Assembly: GCF_913046405.1 (NCBI RefSeq)
Contig: NZ_CAJWRQ010000015.1
Span: forward strand, 1-35,963
Direction: 5' to 3'
Origin: an uncultured Christiangramia sp.
GTDB lineage: Bacteria; Bacteroidota; Bacteroidia; Flavobacteriales; Flavobacteriaceae
DNA length: 35,963 bases
In this document: piece by piece, positions 1 to 7,730 of the stretch
Position numbering within the stretch: the first letter of the stretch is position 1
How the letters are laid out: the number at the start of each line of letters is the position of its first letter
The notes under the pieces: generated by a model
What the model saw: only the letters and a program-made list of their open reading frames with translations
The model's database searches: none
Told to the model about the DNA's origin: nothing
Translations under genes and position numbers: made by a program

Positions 1-300
1 CTCAGGATGATATTTCCTGCCGCAGATGAAGTTTATAGGGAGACCCCGCAAGTCACCCCCCAAGTTACCCCGCAAGTTACCCCCCAAGTACGGGATCTTC
101 TTAATGTTTTTAAGGGAGAAGAAAGTAGAACCGAGTTGCAAAAATCATTAGGGCTTGTGGATAGAAAAAATTTTAGAATCAATTATTTAAACCCCGCCTT
201 AGAAGAGGGTTTTGTAGAATTAACAATACCGGACAAACCTAAAAGCAGTAAACAGAAGTATAGATTAACTGAGAAGGGAAGAAAAGCCAGACAGGAATGA
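1..300 (+). CDS. C-terminal part of an ATP-binding/Fic-type regulator with TPQV repeat (partial, 5' end off window)
   Basis: The frame is open from the first base to the TGA at 298-300, so this is the tail of a longer gene. It shows four TPQV units, then a compact winged-helix-like region with LQKSLGLVDRKNFR, LNPALEEGFVELTIPDKP and a closing YRLTEKG. That combination (TPQV repeats plus a 'DRKNFR...NPALE...IPDKP..KYRLT' tail) is typical of the C-terminus of large AAA_4/RecG-like ATP-binding proteins and some Fic proteins, which often sit between hsdM/hsdS and hsdR in type I restriction loci. The wing would bind DNA; the catalytic part is not visible. Its TGA overlaps the ATG of the following hsdR remnant (ATGA at 297-300), so the two were translationally coupled. 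The family assignment rests on pattern memory of the tail only. Confidence 0.6.
   Translation, partial: LRMIFPAADEVYRETPQVTPQVTPQVTPQVRDLLNVFKGEESRTELQKSLGLVDRKNFRINYLNPALEEGFVELTIPDKPKSSKQKYRLTEKGRKARQE
43..90 (+). repeat. four tandem 12-bp repeats encoding (TPQV)4
   Basis: Four in-frame copies of ACCCC(G/C)CAAGT(C/T/A) lie end to end and encode TPQVTPQVTPQVTPQV. The units differ only at third codon positions, so they are good substrates for slippage without breaking the frame. They form a linker before the C-terminal winged helix. Confidence 0.9.
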
Positions 301-3300
301 AATTTACCGAAGCACAACTGGAAAGTGTTTTTGCCAACCAGCTGGAACAGGAAGGTTATAAGCATCAATTAGGAGGCACTATCTCACGAAAGTAAGATGA
401 AGTGCTCATTGAAAGTGATCTTCAGGAATTTCTATTGACAAGGTACCGGAAAAATGGGATTACTAAAAATGAAATAGATTCCATTATCCTTAGACTTAAA
501 ACTCTTCCGGCATCAGACCTCTATGAAAGCAACAAGGAGTTTATGCAAATGCTTTCTGATGGTTTTTCGCTAAAGCGGGAAGACCGTTCCCAAAAAGATA
601 TCTGGATCTATTTAATTGATTATTCAGAAGACAACCAGAATACTTATAAGTTCATTAATCAGCTGGAAATTACCGGCACCCAAAAACGTATTCCTGACGG
701 GATTCTTTATATTAATGGAATTCCGGTAGTTGTTTTTTGAATTCAAAACGGCGATTCAGGAAAATACCACTATTTATGACGCCTATATTCAATTAAGGGT
801 GCATTACCAAAGGGACATACCTGAACTTTTTAAGTACAATGCATTTTGTGTAATTAGGGATAGTGTAAATACCAAAGCAGGTTCATTTTTTGCGCCTTAT
901 GAATTCTTTTATGCCTGGCGCAGGATCGCAGGATTGGCAAAAGAGGTTGACGGTATTGATAGTATGTTCACCCTTATCCAGGGAATCTTGCATCAAAACA
1001 AGCTGCGGGACATCATTAAAAACTTTATTTATTTACCGGATAGCTCCAAAAAGGATGAAAAGATCGTGTGCCGCTATCCCCAGTATTATGCGGCAAGGGC
1101 TCTATTTGAAAATATTCAGAAAGTCCAAAAACCTAAAGGAAACGGAAAAGGAGGCACCTATTTTGGAGCAACCGGTTCCGGTAAAAGTTTTACCATGCTT
1201 TTCCTAACCCGGCTTTTAATGAAAAGTGATCATTTTGAAAGTCCTACTATTATTTTGATTACAGATCGAACCGATTTGGATGATCAGCTTGCAGGGCAAT
1301 TTACCAATGCCAAAGCCTTTATTGGGGATGATGCTATTTCAAGTGTAGAAAGTCGCGCAGATCTACGGAAACGGATAAGAGGAAGGGAAAGTGGTGGCGT
1401 TTTCTTAACCACAATACATAAGTTTACAGAAGATACCGAGTTGCTTACGAATAGAAGCAATGTTATTTGTATATCTGATGAGGCTCACCGGAGCCAGACC
1501 AATCTTGACCAAAAAATAAAAATCACAGAAAAAGGGGTGCAGAAAACTTTTGGCTTTGCTAAATACCTTCACGATTCTTTGCCAAATGCTACTTTTGTAG
1601 GTTTTACAGGGACGCCAATCGATGCTACTTTAGATGTATTTGGGAAGGTGGTAGATGAATATACAATGACAGAATCTGTAATAGATGAAATTACAGTACG
1701 TATTGTATATGAAGGAAGGGCAGCGAAAGTGGCCCTTGAAAACAGAGAATTAAAGAAAATTGAGGAATATTACCGGGTAGCTGAGGAAGAAGGTGCGAAT
1801 GAGTACCAGGTAGAAGAGAGTAAAAAGCAGTCGGCTAACATTAATGCCATTTTGAGTGATCCGGATCGTTTACAGGCCATAGCAGAAGATTTTGTCAATC
1901 ATTATGAAAAAAGGCTAGAGGAAGGTGCTACCGTAAAAGGAAAAGCAATTTTCGTTTGTAGCAGTCGTGAAATAGCTTACGAGCTTTATAAGAACATCAT
2001 CGAATTAAGACCGGAATGGCCAAAGGTTAGAAAGGCAGAAGAAGGTGCCGAATTAACCAAAAAAGACAAGAAGCAGCTCAAGCCTATTGAGCGAATAAAA
2101 ATGATCATGACAAGGGGTAAAGACGATCCTAAAGAAATGTATGATCTTTTAGGAACAAAAGAGTACCGGAAAGAGCTGGACCGTCAATTTAAAAATGAGA
2201 AATCGAATTTTAAAATTGCCATTGTCGTCGATATGTGGCTCACAGGTTTTGATGTGCCGTTTTTAGATAGTATCTATATCGATAAGCCCATCCAGCAGCA
2301 TAACCTTATCCAGACGATTTCCCGGGTAAACCGGAAGTTCCAGGGCAAAAACAAAGGACTGGTAGTAGATTATATTGGTATTAAGAAACAAATGAATTTA
2401 GCACTTGCCAAATATAATAAGGGTGAGCGGCAGAATTTTGAGGATATCCAAAAGTCCCTGAAAATAGTTAGAGACCACTTGGATTTACTAGCCAGGATTT
2501 TTCACAAATTCGATAGTACCGATTATTTCCATGGAGATCCTTTAAGCCAGCTAAACAATCTTAACCAGGTCGTTGAATACGTTCAGCAAACTAAGGAGCT
2601 GGAAACACGCTTTATGGATTTAGTGAAACGCCTGAAAGCGGCCTATGATATTTGTGCGGGGAGTGAAAAGTTAACCCAACAAGAACGGGATTATACTCAT
2701 TTTTATTTAGCTGTAAAGTCTATAGTCTTTAAGCTCACCAGGGGAAATGCACCGGATACCGCCCAGATGAACGCCAAAGTAAGGGAGATGATCAAAAATG
2801 CTTTGGCAAGTGAAGGCGTGGAGGAGATCTTTAAAATGGGTGATCAAACCAACAGTCAGCAGGATATATTTGATGAGGATTATTTGGCAAAAATCGATAA
2901 GATTAAATTACCTAATACAAAAATCAAACTTTTACAGCAGTTACTGGCCAGGGCTATTGGAGAGATTAAAAAAGTAAACAAGGTAAAAGGAGTAGATTTT
3001 TCTAAAAAGATGGAAGGCCTAGTTTCCCGATACAACGAAAGAAAAGGTGATATATTACGCGGAGAGGTCTACGAAGAGATGGCAGAGCAGCTCACAGATC
3101 TTATTTGGCAGGTACAAAAAGAGTTTTCGGCCGGGGAAAAGTTGGGAATTGATTTTGAAGAAAAAGCTTTCTATGATATTTTAAGAGAGCTTTGTGTAAA
3201 GTATGATTTTCAATATCCCGAACATAAGCTCATCGAGCTTTCAAAAGCTATAAAAGATTTAGTGGATGAACAGGCGAAATTCCCGGACTGGAGCAAAAGA

Positions 3301-3438
3301 AACGACATCAAATCTGCCCTAAAGGTTGGACTTATTCTATTACTCGATGAGCACGGTTATCCACCGGTGGAACGAGATGAAGTTTATGAAGAAATCTTTG
3401 AACAAGCGGAAAATTTTAAGAAGAATAGGGTGGGGTAA
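297..3438 (+). pseudogene. hsdR: Type I restriction endonuclease R subunit, broken by a stop and a frameshift
   Basis: Reading from ATG 297 gives the HsdR N-terminus (MKFTEAQLESVFANQLEQEG...), interrupted by TAA at 393-395 and resuming in the same frame (DEVLIESDLQEFL) to TGA at 738-740. Removing one T from the T6 run at 733-738 restores the frame into the remaining 899 residues. The repaired product would be about 1,046 aa, a normal HsdR length. Visible parts in order: PD-(D/E)xK nuclease (Asp of PDGILYINGIP, then EFK at 739-747), Walker A GATGSGKS (1165-1188), DEAH (1477-1488), helicase motifs VGFTGTPID and LTGFDVP...QTISRVNR, and a helical C-terminal region that would contact HsdM. HsdR is the ATP-dependent translocase and nuclease of type I systems. 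No hsdM or hsdS is in the window; they may lie upstream. Translation could restart at GTG 402 or TTG 730, but the second product would lack most of the nuclease domain. Confidence 0.88.
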
Positions 3439-3536
3439 ATGAGGTACTATGCTTTATAGTATTGCTTTAAATGATGACTCCTTTTAGACAATTATCCTAA
3501 TAGCCTAAAAATAATAGCTCGAATTACTTATAATTC

Positions 3537-3559
3537 AGCTTTCTTTAGAAAGCTTTTTT
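3537..3559 (+). terminator. Rho-independent terminator after hsdR
   Basis: A perfect stem AGCTTTC (3537-3543) / GAAAGCT (3548-3554) with a TTTA loop is followed by a run of T. It lies about 100 bp after the hsdR stop and would end the restriction transcript. Confidence 0.7.
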
Positions 3560-3947
3560 AGTCTTTTTTTAAGTTATAAGTCAGTATCATAAGTTATATT
3601 TTTACCTGAAATTTAATTTTCCAGATGGTTATTTATTCGCTATTTAAAAAATCGACTTTTTATTCTGTGTGATTTCGGCATTTTATGGATCTTTTTGCAT
3701 TTCTTCACTGCTTTACTTTTAGAAATTTTTTAAAGTTGCACCTTTAAGGAAGATAGATATATTTGGGAACCTTTCACGATAGGGAAGAGGATGTATTTTA
3801 TAGCTATCAGGTTTTAGGGATGCTGAGCTATTCCAGGGAAGTATGAGGCAGTGATTCAAGATTGGATGTTAATTGCTGAAATTTTGAATCTTATTAACGA
3901 TGGGAAATTATTGGTTTCTCTCTAGAGTTAATTTCCGGAATAAATAT

Positions 3948-3982
3948 AAATTTCCGTTTCAATTGATATCAAACGGAGATTT
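3948..3982. repeat. interrupted 12-bp inverted repeat
   Basis: AAATTTCCGTTT (3948-3959) is matched in inverted orientation by AAACGGAGATTT (3971-3982) with one mismatch and an 11-bp centre. No T-run follows, so it is not a standard terminator. A protein-binding site or a recombinase arm site is possible, unproven. Confidence 0.5.
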
Positions 3983-4020
3983 TCCAAATGGCTCTTAGTA
4001 ATTTATTAAAAATAGTTGAG

Positions 4021-4041
4021 ATTCTGTACTTATTCTGTACT
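4021..4041. repeat. direct repeat ATTCTGTACT, two copies one base apart
   Basis: ATTCTGTACT occurs at 4021-4030 and again at 4032-4041, giving an 11-bp period (about one helical turn). It lies just beyond the tRNA terminator. Such spacing suits cooperative binding on one DNA face. Confidence 0.6.
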
Positions 4042-4051
4042 AGATGAAAAA

Positions 4052-4078
4052 ACAAAAAGCTTCACATTTCTGTGAAGC
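4052..4078 (-). terminator. Rho-independent terminator after tRNA-Met
   Basis: On the reverse strand an 8-bp stem GCTTCACA/TGTGAAGC (arms 4071-4078 and 4059-4066, 4-nt loop) is followed by a T-rich run (complement of 4044-4058). It lies 12 nt past the tRNA 3' end. Confidence 0.75.
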
Positions 4079-4089
4079 CTTTATTTTAC

Positions 4090-4166
4090 TGGTAGCGAGA
4101 GGGGGGCACGATCCCCCGACCTCCGGGTTATGAATCCGACGCTCTAACCAACTGAGCTACCTCGCC
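4090..4166 (-). tRNA. tRNA-Met (CAT), CCA encoded
   Basis: Reverse-strand cloverleaf of 77 nt: acceptor GGCGAGG (from 4166) with TCTCGCT, D arm GCTC/GAGC with an AGTTGGTTA loop, anticodon loop TTCATAA (anticodon CAT), variable loop AGGTC, T stem GGGGG/CCCCC, discriminator A and genomic CCA (4090-4092). The acceptor has G-T wobbles at both ends, and the last anticodon-stem pair (31-39) reads A-C. The T loop reads ATCGTGC rather than the usual TTCRANN: positions 54 and 58 are A and T, a swap that keeps the pair complementary. A CAT anticodon could mean elongator Met, initiator Met or a lysidine-modified Ile2 tRNA. The D arm and the lack of three G-C pairs in the anticodon stem argue against initiator; elongator Met is favoured. 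Confidence 0.9.
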
Positions 4167-4197
4167 TTAACAATTTTGCATTTAAAAGAACCTTTCA

Positions 4198-4220
4198 GAA
4201 GCCTTGCTATTTAAGGCTTC
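4198..4220 (-). other. hairpin in the tRNA 5' leader
   Basis: GAAGCCTT and AAGGCTTC (arms 4213-4220 and 4198-4205, 7-nt loop) form a perfect 8-bp hairpin between the promoter and the tRNA 5' end. No T-run follows on the reverse strand, so it is probably a leader structure removed with RNase P processing. Confidence 0.45.
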
Positions 4221-4243
4221 GCATGATTTCTTTAATGCGGGTG

Positions 4244-4274
4244 CAAATATAAAAACAATTTGTATTGTCGCAAA
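4244..4274 (-). promoter_or_regulatory. Bacteroidota-type promoter for tRNA-Met
   Basis: Reverse strand: TTTG (4274-4271), 19 bp, TATATTTG (4251-4244). This matches the Bacteroidota -33 TTTG / -7 TAnnTTTG consensus exactly and points at the tRNA about 75 nt away. Confidence 0.75.
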
Positions 4275-4356
4275 CTTTATTTTCTAAATTATTTATTTTG
4301 ATTTCTTTTAATCCTTCTAATTAATATCTATATTGCCCGAAACTAACTAATTTAGA

Positions 4357-4743
4357 ATGGAAGAAAAGACAAAATACGAAATGGAGTTTCCAATTCAGGC
4401 TTCTCCTTCGCTATTGTATCAATATATTTCGACTCCCTCAGGTTTAAGCGAGTGGTATGCAGATAACGTAAATTCCCGTGGGGAATTTTTTACTTTTATT
4501 TGGGAAGGTAGTGAGGAGAAAGCCAAACTAATGAGTAAGAAAAGCGATGAACGCATTAAGTTCAAGTGGGTTGAAGATGAAGATTCTCCATATTTTTTTG
4601 AATTAAGAATACAAGTGGATGATATTACTAAAGATGTTTCCCTGATGATCACAGATTTTGCTGAAGAGGACGAGATCGATGAAGGAAAAATGTTATGGGA
4701 AAATATGGTTTCAGATCTAAAACAGATATTAGGTTCTGCCTAG
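4357..4743 (+). CDS. START-like (SRPBCC) domain protein
   Basis: A 128-residue acidic protein with the layout of small SRPBCC/AHSA1-like folds: an N-terminal strand EMEFPIQASPSLLYQYISTPSGLSEWYAD that opens nearly all such proteins (helix after the first strand, then L..WYA), central strands around FTFIWEGSEEKAKL and KFKWVEDEDSPYFFELRI, and a long C-terminal helix (GKMLWENMVSDLKQIL). This is the 'START-like domain' family found across Bacteroidota. The fold makes a deep hydrophobic pocket, but no ligand is known to me for this subgroup. ATG 4357 is the first start after upstream stops. The gene stands alone, ending at a terminator that overlaps the next gene's promoter. Confidence 0.8.
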   Translation: MEEKTKYEMEFPIQASPSLLYQYISTPSGLSEWYADNVNSRGEFFTFIWEGSEEKAKLMSKKSDERIKFKWVEDEDSPYFFELRIQVDDITKDVSLMITDFAEEDEIDEGKMLWENMVSDLKQILGSA

Positions 4744-4762
4744 AAAAGTCTTAAGATAATAG

Positions 4763-4770
4763 TACCTTTG
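4763..4770 (+). promoter_or_regulatory. -7 element for the class IV aminotransferase
   Basis: TACCTTTG fits TAnnTTTG exactly and lies 24 bp before ATG 4795. No clear TTTG is seen 18-20 bp upstream, so the promoter is incomplete by eye. The element abuts the GC-rich terminator stem of the preceding gene. Confidence 0.5.
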
Positions 4771-4794
4771 CCCCGTTTTAAACGGGGTTTTTTT
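4771..4794 (+). terminator. Rho-independent terminator after the START-like gene
   Basis: CCCCGTTT (4771-4778) can pair with AAACGGGG (4780-4787), in practice with a loop of a few bases, followed by seven T (4788-4794). The T-run ends directly at the ATG of the next gene. Confidence 0.8.
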
Positions 4795-5640
4795 ATGATC
4801 AATTTAAATGGAAATATAGTTCAGGATTCAGAAGCTAATCTTTCAGTTCTCAACAGGGGTTTTGCTTATGGAGATTCAGTTTTCGAAACTATAAGAGTTA
4901 TTAATGGAAAAATAATGTTCTGGGAAGACCATTATTTTAGAATGATGGCTTCCATGCGAATTATGAGAATGGAAATCCCATCCAGCTTTTCACCAGAATT
5001 CCTGGAGAAAGAAATTGTTAGCATCGTTGAGAAAAATGATCTTAATGAAAAAGCTGCAAGAGTACGATTCGCCGTATACCGTGAAGAAGGTGGTTTTTAT
5101 ACACCTGCAACCAGAGAGATCGCTTATGTGATGACCGTAGTGGAAATGGAGAACTCGTTTTACTTATTAAATACAGAGGATTACGAGATCGAATTATTTA
5201 AAGATCATTATGTGGGTAGCGGACTGTTATCAACGATCAAGTCGAATAACCGTGCGGTAAATGTTTTGGGAAGCATTTATGCTAAAGAAAATGATTACCA
5301 CAACTGTTTGCTTCTTAATGAGAAAAAGAGCGTAGTCGAAGCTCTGAATGGTAATCTATTTTTAGTTTCAGGTTCCAAAATCAAAACGCCACCACTTACA
5401 GATGGTGTTTTACACGGAATCATTCGGAAACAATTACTGGAGATTATCAAAAAAACTGAAGATTACGATTTAGAAGAAGCTTCAATTTCGCCTTTCGAAT
5501 TACAAAAAGCTGATGAACTCTTTATCACTAATATTACGGTTGGTATTCAGCCGGTGTCGAAATATCGTAAGAAACACTATGACTCGACTGTAGCTAAAAG
5601 CCTGGTTAGTAAGTTAAATGTAAAAGCAAGGTTGGGCTAA
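4795..5640 (+). CDS. Aminotransferase class IV (branched-chain aminotransferase or aminodeoxychorismate lyase type)
   Basis: A fold-type IV PLP enzyme of 281 aa. The N-terminus shows the family pattern INLNGNIVQ...LSVLNRGFAYGDSVFETIRV followed by an arginine-bearing H.FRM segment; the catalytic Lys is expected in LLSTIKSNNRAVNVLG, and the cofactor-binding part includes VVEALNGNLFLV and the late ADELFITNITVGIQPV. IlvE (transamination of Leu, Ile, Val) and PabC (releases 4-aminobenzoate from aminodeoxychorismate) are hard to tell apart by eye. Length and the short FETIRV entry fit either, so I give no symbol. I chose ATG 4795 because the in-frame TTG at 4768 would put the start inside a terminator hairpin. 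The stop abuts the converging yqgE stop with no gap. Confidence 0.85.
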   Translation: MINLNGNIVQDSEANLSVLNRGFAYGDSVFETIRVINGKIMFWEDHYFRMMASMRIMRMEIPSSFSPEFLEKEIVSIVEKNDLNEKAARVRFAVYREEGGFYTPATREIAYVMTVVEMENSFYLLNTEDYEIELFKDHYVGSGLLSTIKSNNRAVNVLGSIYAKENDYHNCLLLNEKKSVVEALNGNLFLVSGSKIKTPPLTDGVLHGIIRKQLLEIIKKTEDYDLEEASISPFELQKADELFITNITVGIQPVSKYRKKHYDSTVAKSLVSKLNVKARLG

Positions 5641-6201
5641 TTAGTTGTAAGAAGGGTTCTCTGGTGAGTTTGACCATAACATGTATTCTCCGCCTAATTC
5701 CAGCATTTTATCCTTCCAGAAGGAAGAGTAGGGCTTTTCAAGAAGGTCCTTGTTATCCTCGTTTGCAGTGACCACCCAGGAATGAGAATTTAACTCATCA
5801 TCAAGTTGCTGTGCATCCCAGCCTGAATATCCTAAGAAAAACTTTATCTGCTTATCTGAAATTAGATCTTTAGAGATAAGTTCCATAACAGCTTCAAAAT
5901 TACCACCCCAGTAAATTCCATAAGCGATCTCAATACTATCAGGGATAAGATCTGGGATTTTATGTATAAAATACAGATTATCCTGTTCTACAGGACCTCC
6001 ATTATATACATCAAAATTCCCCTTGATTTCTGGGATAAGATCTTTAAGTGTAAAATCAAGAATTTTGTTCAGGATGAATCCAACCGATCCGTTTTCGGAA
6101 TGGTCGGCAAGTAGAACCACCGAGCGATTAAAAGAGACATCTCCAATTATGGATGGTTCTGCAACGAGAAGATGGCCCTTGGTTGGTTTCAACGCAATCA
6201 T
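5641..6201 (-). CDS. YqgE/AlgH family protein (UPF0301)
   Basis: 186 aa, the usual size for the family. Diagnostic features are GHLLVAEPSIIGDVSFNRSVVLL near the N-terminus, HSENGSVGFILNK, YNGGPVEQDNLYFIH in the middle and FFLGYSGWDAQQLDDEL near the end. The biochemical role of YqgE/AlgH is not settled; AlgH was named from an alginate-regulation phenotype in Pseudomonas, but most members have no known reaction. It is predicted to be cytoplasmic, with no signal peptide. In Flavobacteria it commonly neighbours a class IV aminotransferase and HU, as here. It converges on the aminotransferase with zero intergenic bases, so each mRNA must end inside or beyond the other gene. Confidence 0.9.
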   Translation of the reverse strand: MIALKPTKGHLLVAEPSIIGDVSFNRSVVLLADHSENGSVGFILNKILDFTLKDLIPEIKGNFDVYNGGPVEQDNLYFIHKIPDLIPDSIEIAYGIYWGGNFEAVMELISKDLISDKQIKFFLGYSGWDAQQLDDELNSHSWVVTANEDNKDLLEKPYSSFWKDKMLELGGEYMLWSNSPENPSYN

Positions 6202-6271
6202 TTGTAGCAGTCTTTAGAACTAAACTATATTTTTTCTGTTAAAAATGCAATACATATCTAAATATTTTAGA

Positions 6272-6299
6272 TAAAAAAAGCCTTCCTAAGGGAAGGCTT
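6272..6299 (-). terminator. Rho-independent terminator after the HU gene
   Basis: Arms AAGCCTTCC and GGAAGGCTT (6278-6286 and 6291-6299) with a 4-nt loop are followed on the reverse strand by a run of seven T. It lies 23 bp after the HU stop. Confidence 0.85.
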
Positions 6300-6321
6300 A
6301 TGATATTTACAATGCAAATTA

Positions 6322-6594
6322 TTAGTTCACAGCTTTTTGTAAATCAGCTCCGGCTTTAAATTTCACTACGTTTTTCGCAGCGATCTTGATAGTTTTTCCG
6401 GTTTGTGGGTTTCTTCCTTCACGAGCAGCTCTTTTAGATACAGACCAAGATCCAAATCCTACTAATGATACTCTATCTCCTTTTTTAAGAGATTTTTCAA
6501 CGTTTTCTAGAAAAGATTCTAGTGCTTTTTTAGCTGCTGCTTTAGAAATTCCAGCATTCTCAGCCATTGCGTCGATTAAATCTGTTTTGTTCAT
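6322..6594 (-). CDS. HU-family histone-like DNA-binding protein
   Basis: A 90-residue bacterial HU: N-terminal helices ([20 protein letters not shown]), the [14 protein letters not shown] turn at residues 37-50 and the DNA-intercalating arm tip RNPQTG at 61-66. HU bends and compacts DNA as a dimer and helps in replication, recombination and gene control. Its own promoter (TTG-19-TAAATTTG) and strong terminator mark a single-gene transcript, expected for an abundant nucleoid protein. The sequence cannot separate a homodimer-forming HU from an alpha or beta subunit, so no symbol is given. Confidence 0.95.
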   Translation of the reverse strand: MNKTDLIDAMAENAGISKAAAKKALESFLENVEKSLKKGDRVSLVGFGSWSVSKRAAREGRNPQTGKTIKIAAKNVVKFKAGADLQKAVN

Positions 6595-6645
6595 AATTTG
6601 AATTTTAAATTAATTGTTGGTTAAACATTCTGTTAAACTGGTTTA

Positions 6646-6675
6646 CAAATTTATACGGATTTCCCGTCCACGCAA
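6646..6675 (-). promoter_or_regulatory. Promoter for the HU gene
   Basis: Reverse strand: TTG (6675-6673), 19 bp, TAAATTTG (6653-6646). It fits the Bacteroidota consensus and leaves a leader of roughly 45-50 nt before ATG 6594. Confidence 0.75.
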
Positions 6676-6779
6676 GTAATGACAAGGGAAAAGCCTGTAT
6701 TTGTTGATAACTCGGTTGATTTGTTAATAAAGATAATTGTTTTTTATTAAAATGCAACCAAATCAGCATTAATAAGGGT

Positions 6780-7730
6780 TCAGCGCATTTTCGCTTTTTC
6801 TGAGAATTTAAAGCCATTCAAAAGTGAATGAGTTTCCATTTTACGTTTTCCAGGCAATTGGATCTGTTTAATTTCAATGAAACCGCCATGCGCAGCAACC
6901 AGCAATTGCTTTTCTTTAATTAGGACCTTTCCGTAGAAGTGATCATGTTCTTCTTTATGGCTAATTACATCGTAGATCTTTACAGTCTGTTCCTGCGCAT
7001 CACCATTATCTAAATAACACCAGGCAGAAGGGTAGGGATTGAGTCCGCGTATATGATTGTATATTTCATTTAAAGGTTTATCCCAATTGATCTTGGTGTT
7101 CTCGCGATTCAATTTTGGCGCTTCTCTAAGCATTGCGGAGTCTTTCTGGGCCATTGGCTTGGTTGTACCTTCAGAAATAGCTTTTAATGTTTTTACAACC
7201 AGCCCTGATCCTTTGTTCATCAATCTATCGTGTATGTTTTCCAGGTTTTCATGTTCACCTATCACAACAGATTCCTGCATGATCATGGCGCCGGTATCAA
7301 TTTTTTCATCCAGGAAGAAAGTGGATATTCCAGTTTCTTTCTCACCATTCATAATCGCCCAGTTAATTGGAGCAGCTCCCCGGTATTGAGGTAATAAGCT
7401 CGCATGTAAATTGAAAGTGCCAAATTCAGGATAGTCCCATACAGATTTAGGCAGCATTCTAAATGCTACAACTACCTGCACATTTGGATCGATTTGCTTT
7501 AACTCTTGTTGAAATTCTTCAGATTTAAGATTAGTAGGTTGTAGAACTTTAAGATCTTTAGAAACAGCAAAAGTCTTTACGGCACTTTCTCTTAACTTTC
7601 TTCCTCTGCCAGCTGGTCGATCTGGAGCAGTAACCACTCCAACGACATTATAGCCGGCTTCAAGAATTGCTTCAAGGCTTTTCACGGCGAATTCCGGAGT
7701 TCCCATAAATACTATTCTGAGATCAGTCAT
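6780..7730 (-). CDS. fmt: Methionyl-tRNA formyltransferase
   Basis: 316 aa, full length. It transfers a formyl group from 10-formyl-tetrahydrofolate to initiator Met-tRNA. The N-terminal Rossmann-like formyltransferase domain shows RIVFMGTPEFA at the start, the PAGRGRKL loop, the catalytic Asn107-His109 in NLHASLLPQYRGAAPINWAI, and Asp145 in DEKIDTGAMI. The C-terminal OB-like domain (from about residue 208) contacts the tRNA. Its start overlaps the end of recQ by 8 bp, so it is the last gene of the AAA ATPase-recQ-fmt operon. No def (deformylase) is adjacent. Confidence 0.96.
   Translation of the reverse strand: MTDLRIVFMGTPEFAVKSLEAILEAGYNVVGVVTAPDRPAGRGRKLRESAVKTFAVSKDLKVLQPTNLKSEEFQQELKQIDPNVQVVVAFRMLPKSVWDYPEFGTFNLHASLLPQYRGAAPINWAIMNGEKETGISTFFLDEKIDTGAMIMQESVVIGEHENLENIHDRLMNKGSGLVVKTLKAISEGTTKPMAQKDSAMLREAPKLNRENTKINWDKPLNEIYNHIRGLNPYPSAWCYLDNGDAQEQTVKIYDVISHKEEHDHFYGKVLIKEKQLLVAAHGGFIEIKQIQLPGKRKMETHSLLNGFKFSEKAKMR

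Larger units (their letters stand above)
3560..4050. other. gene-poor, AT-rich spacer between the restriction locus and the tRNA
   Basis: I found no credible coding sequence on either strand here; short open frames are broken by stops and show no recognisable protein. The stretch holds an interrupted inverted repeat at 3948-3982 and an 11-bp-period direct repeat at 4021-4041. Its position, against the 3' end of a tRNA and beside a decayed defence gene, suggests a worn island edge, but no integrase is seen. Confidence 0.5.

Noticed and set aside
43-90. CRISPR-like short repeats
   Set aside because: The 12-bp units are directly adjacent, have no spacers and encode TPQV in frame.
402-740. A separate 112-aa gene starting at GTG 402
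   Set aside because: Its sequence is the HsdR nuclease N-terminal part, in frame with ATG 297 across a TAA; it belongs to the hsdR pseudogene.
730-747. Programmed +1 frameshift in hsdR
   Set aside because: The context TTT-TGA is suggestive, but the in-frame TAA at 393 would still block the full product and no stimulatory element is visible.
6605-6817. A 70-aa reverse-strand reading frame between HU and fmt
   Set aside because: It overlaps the fmt end and the HU promoter, and the translation has no protein-like pattern.
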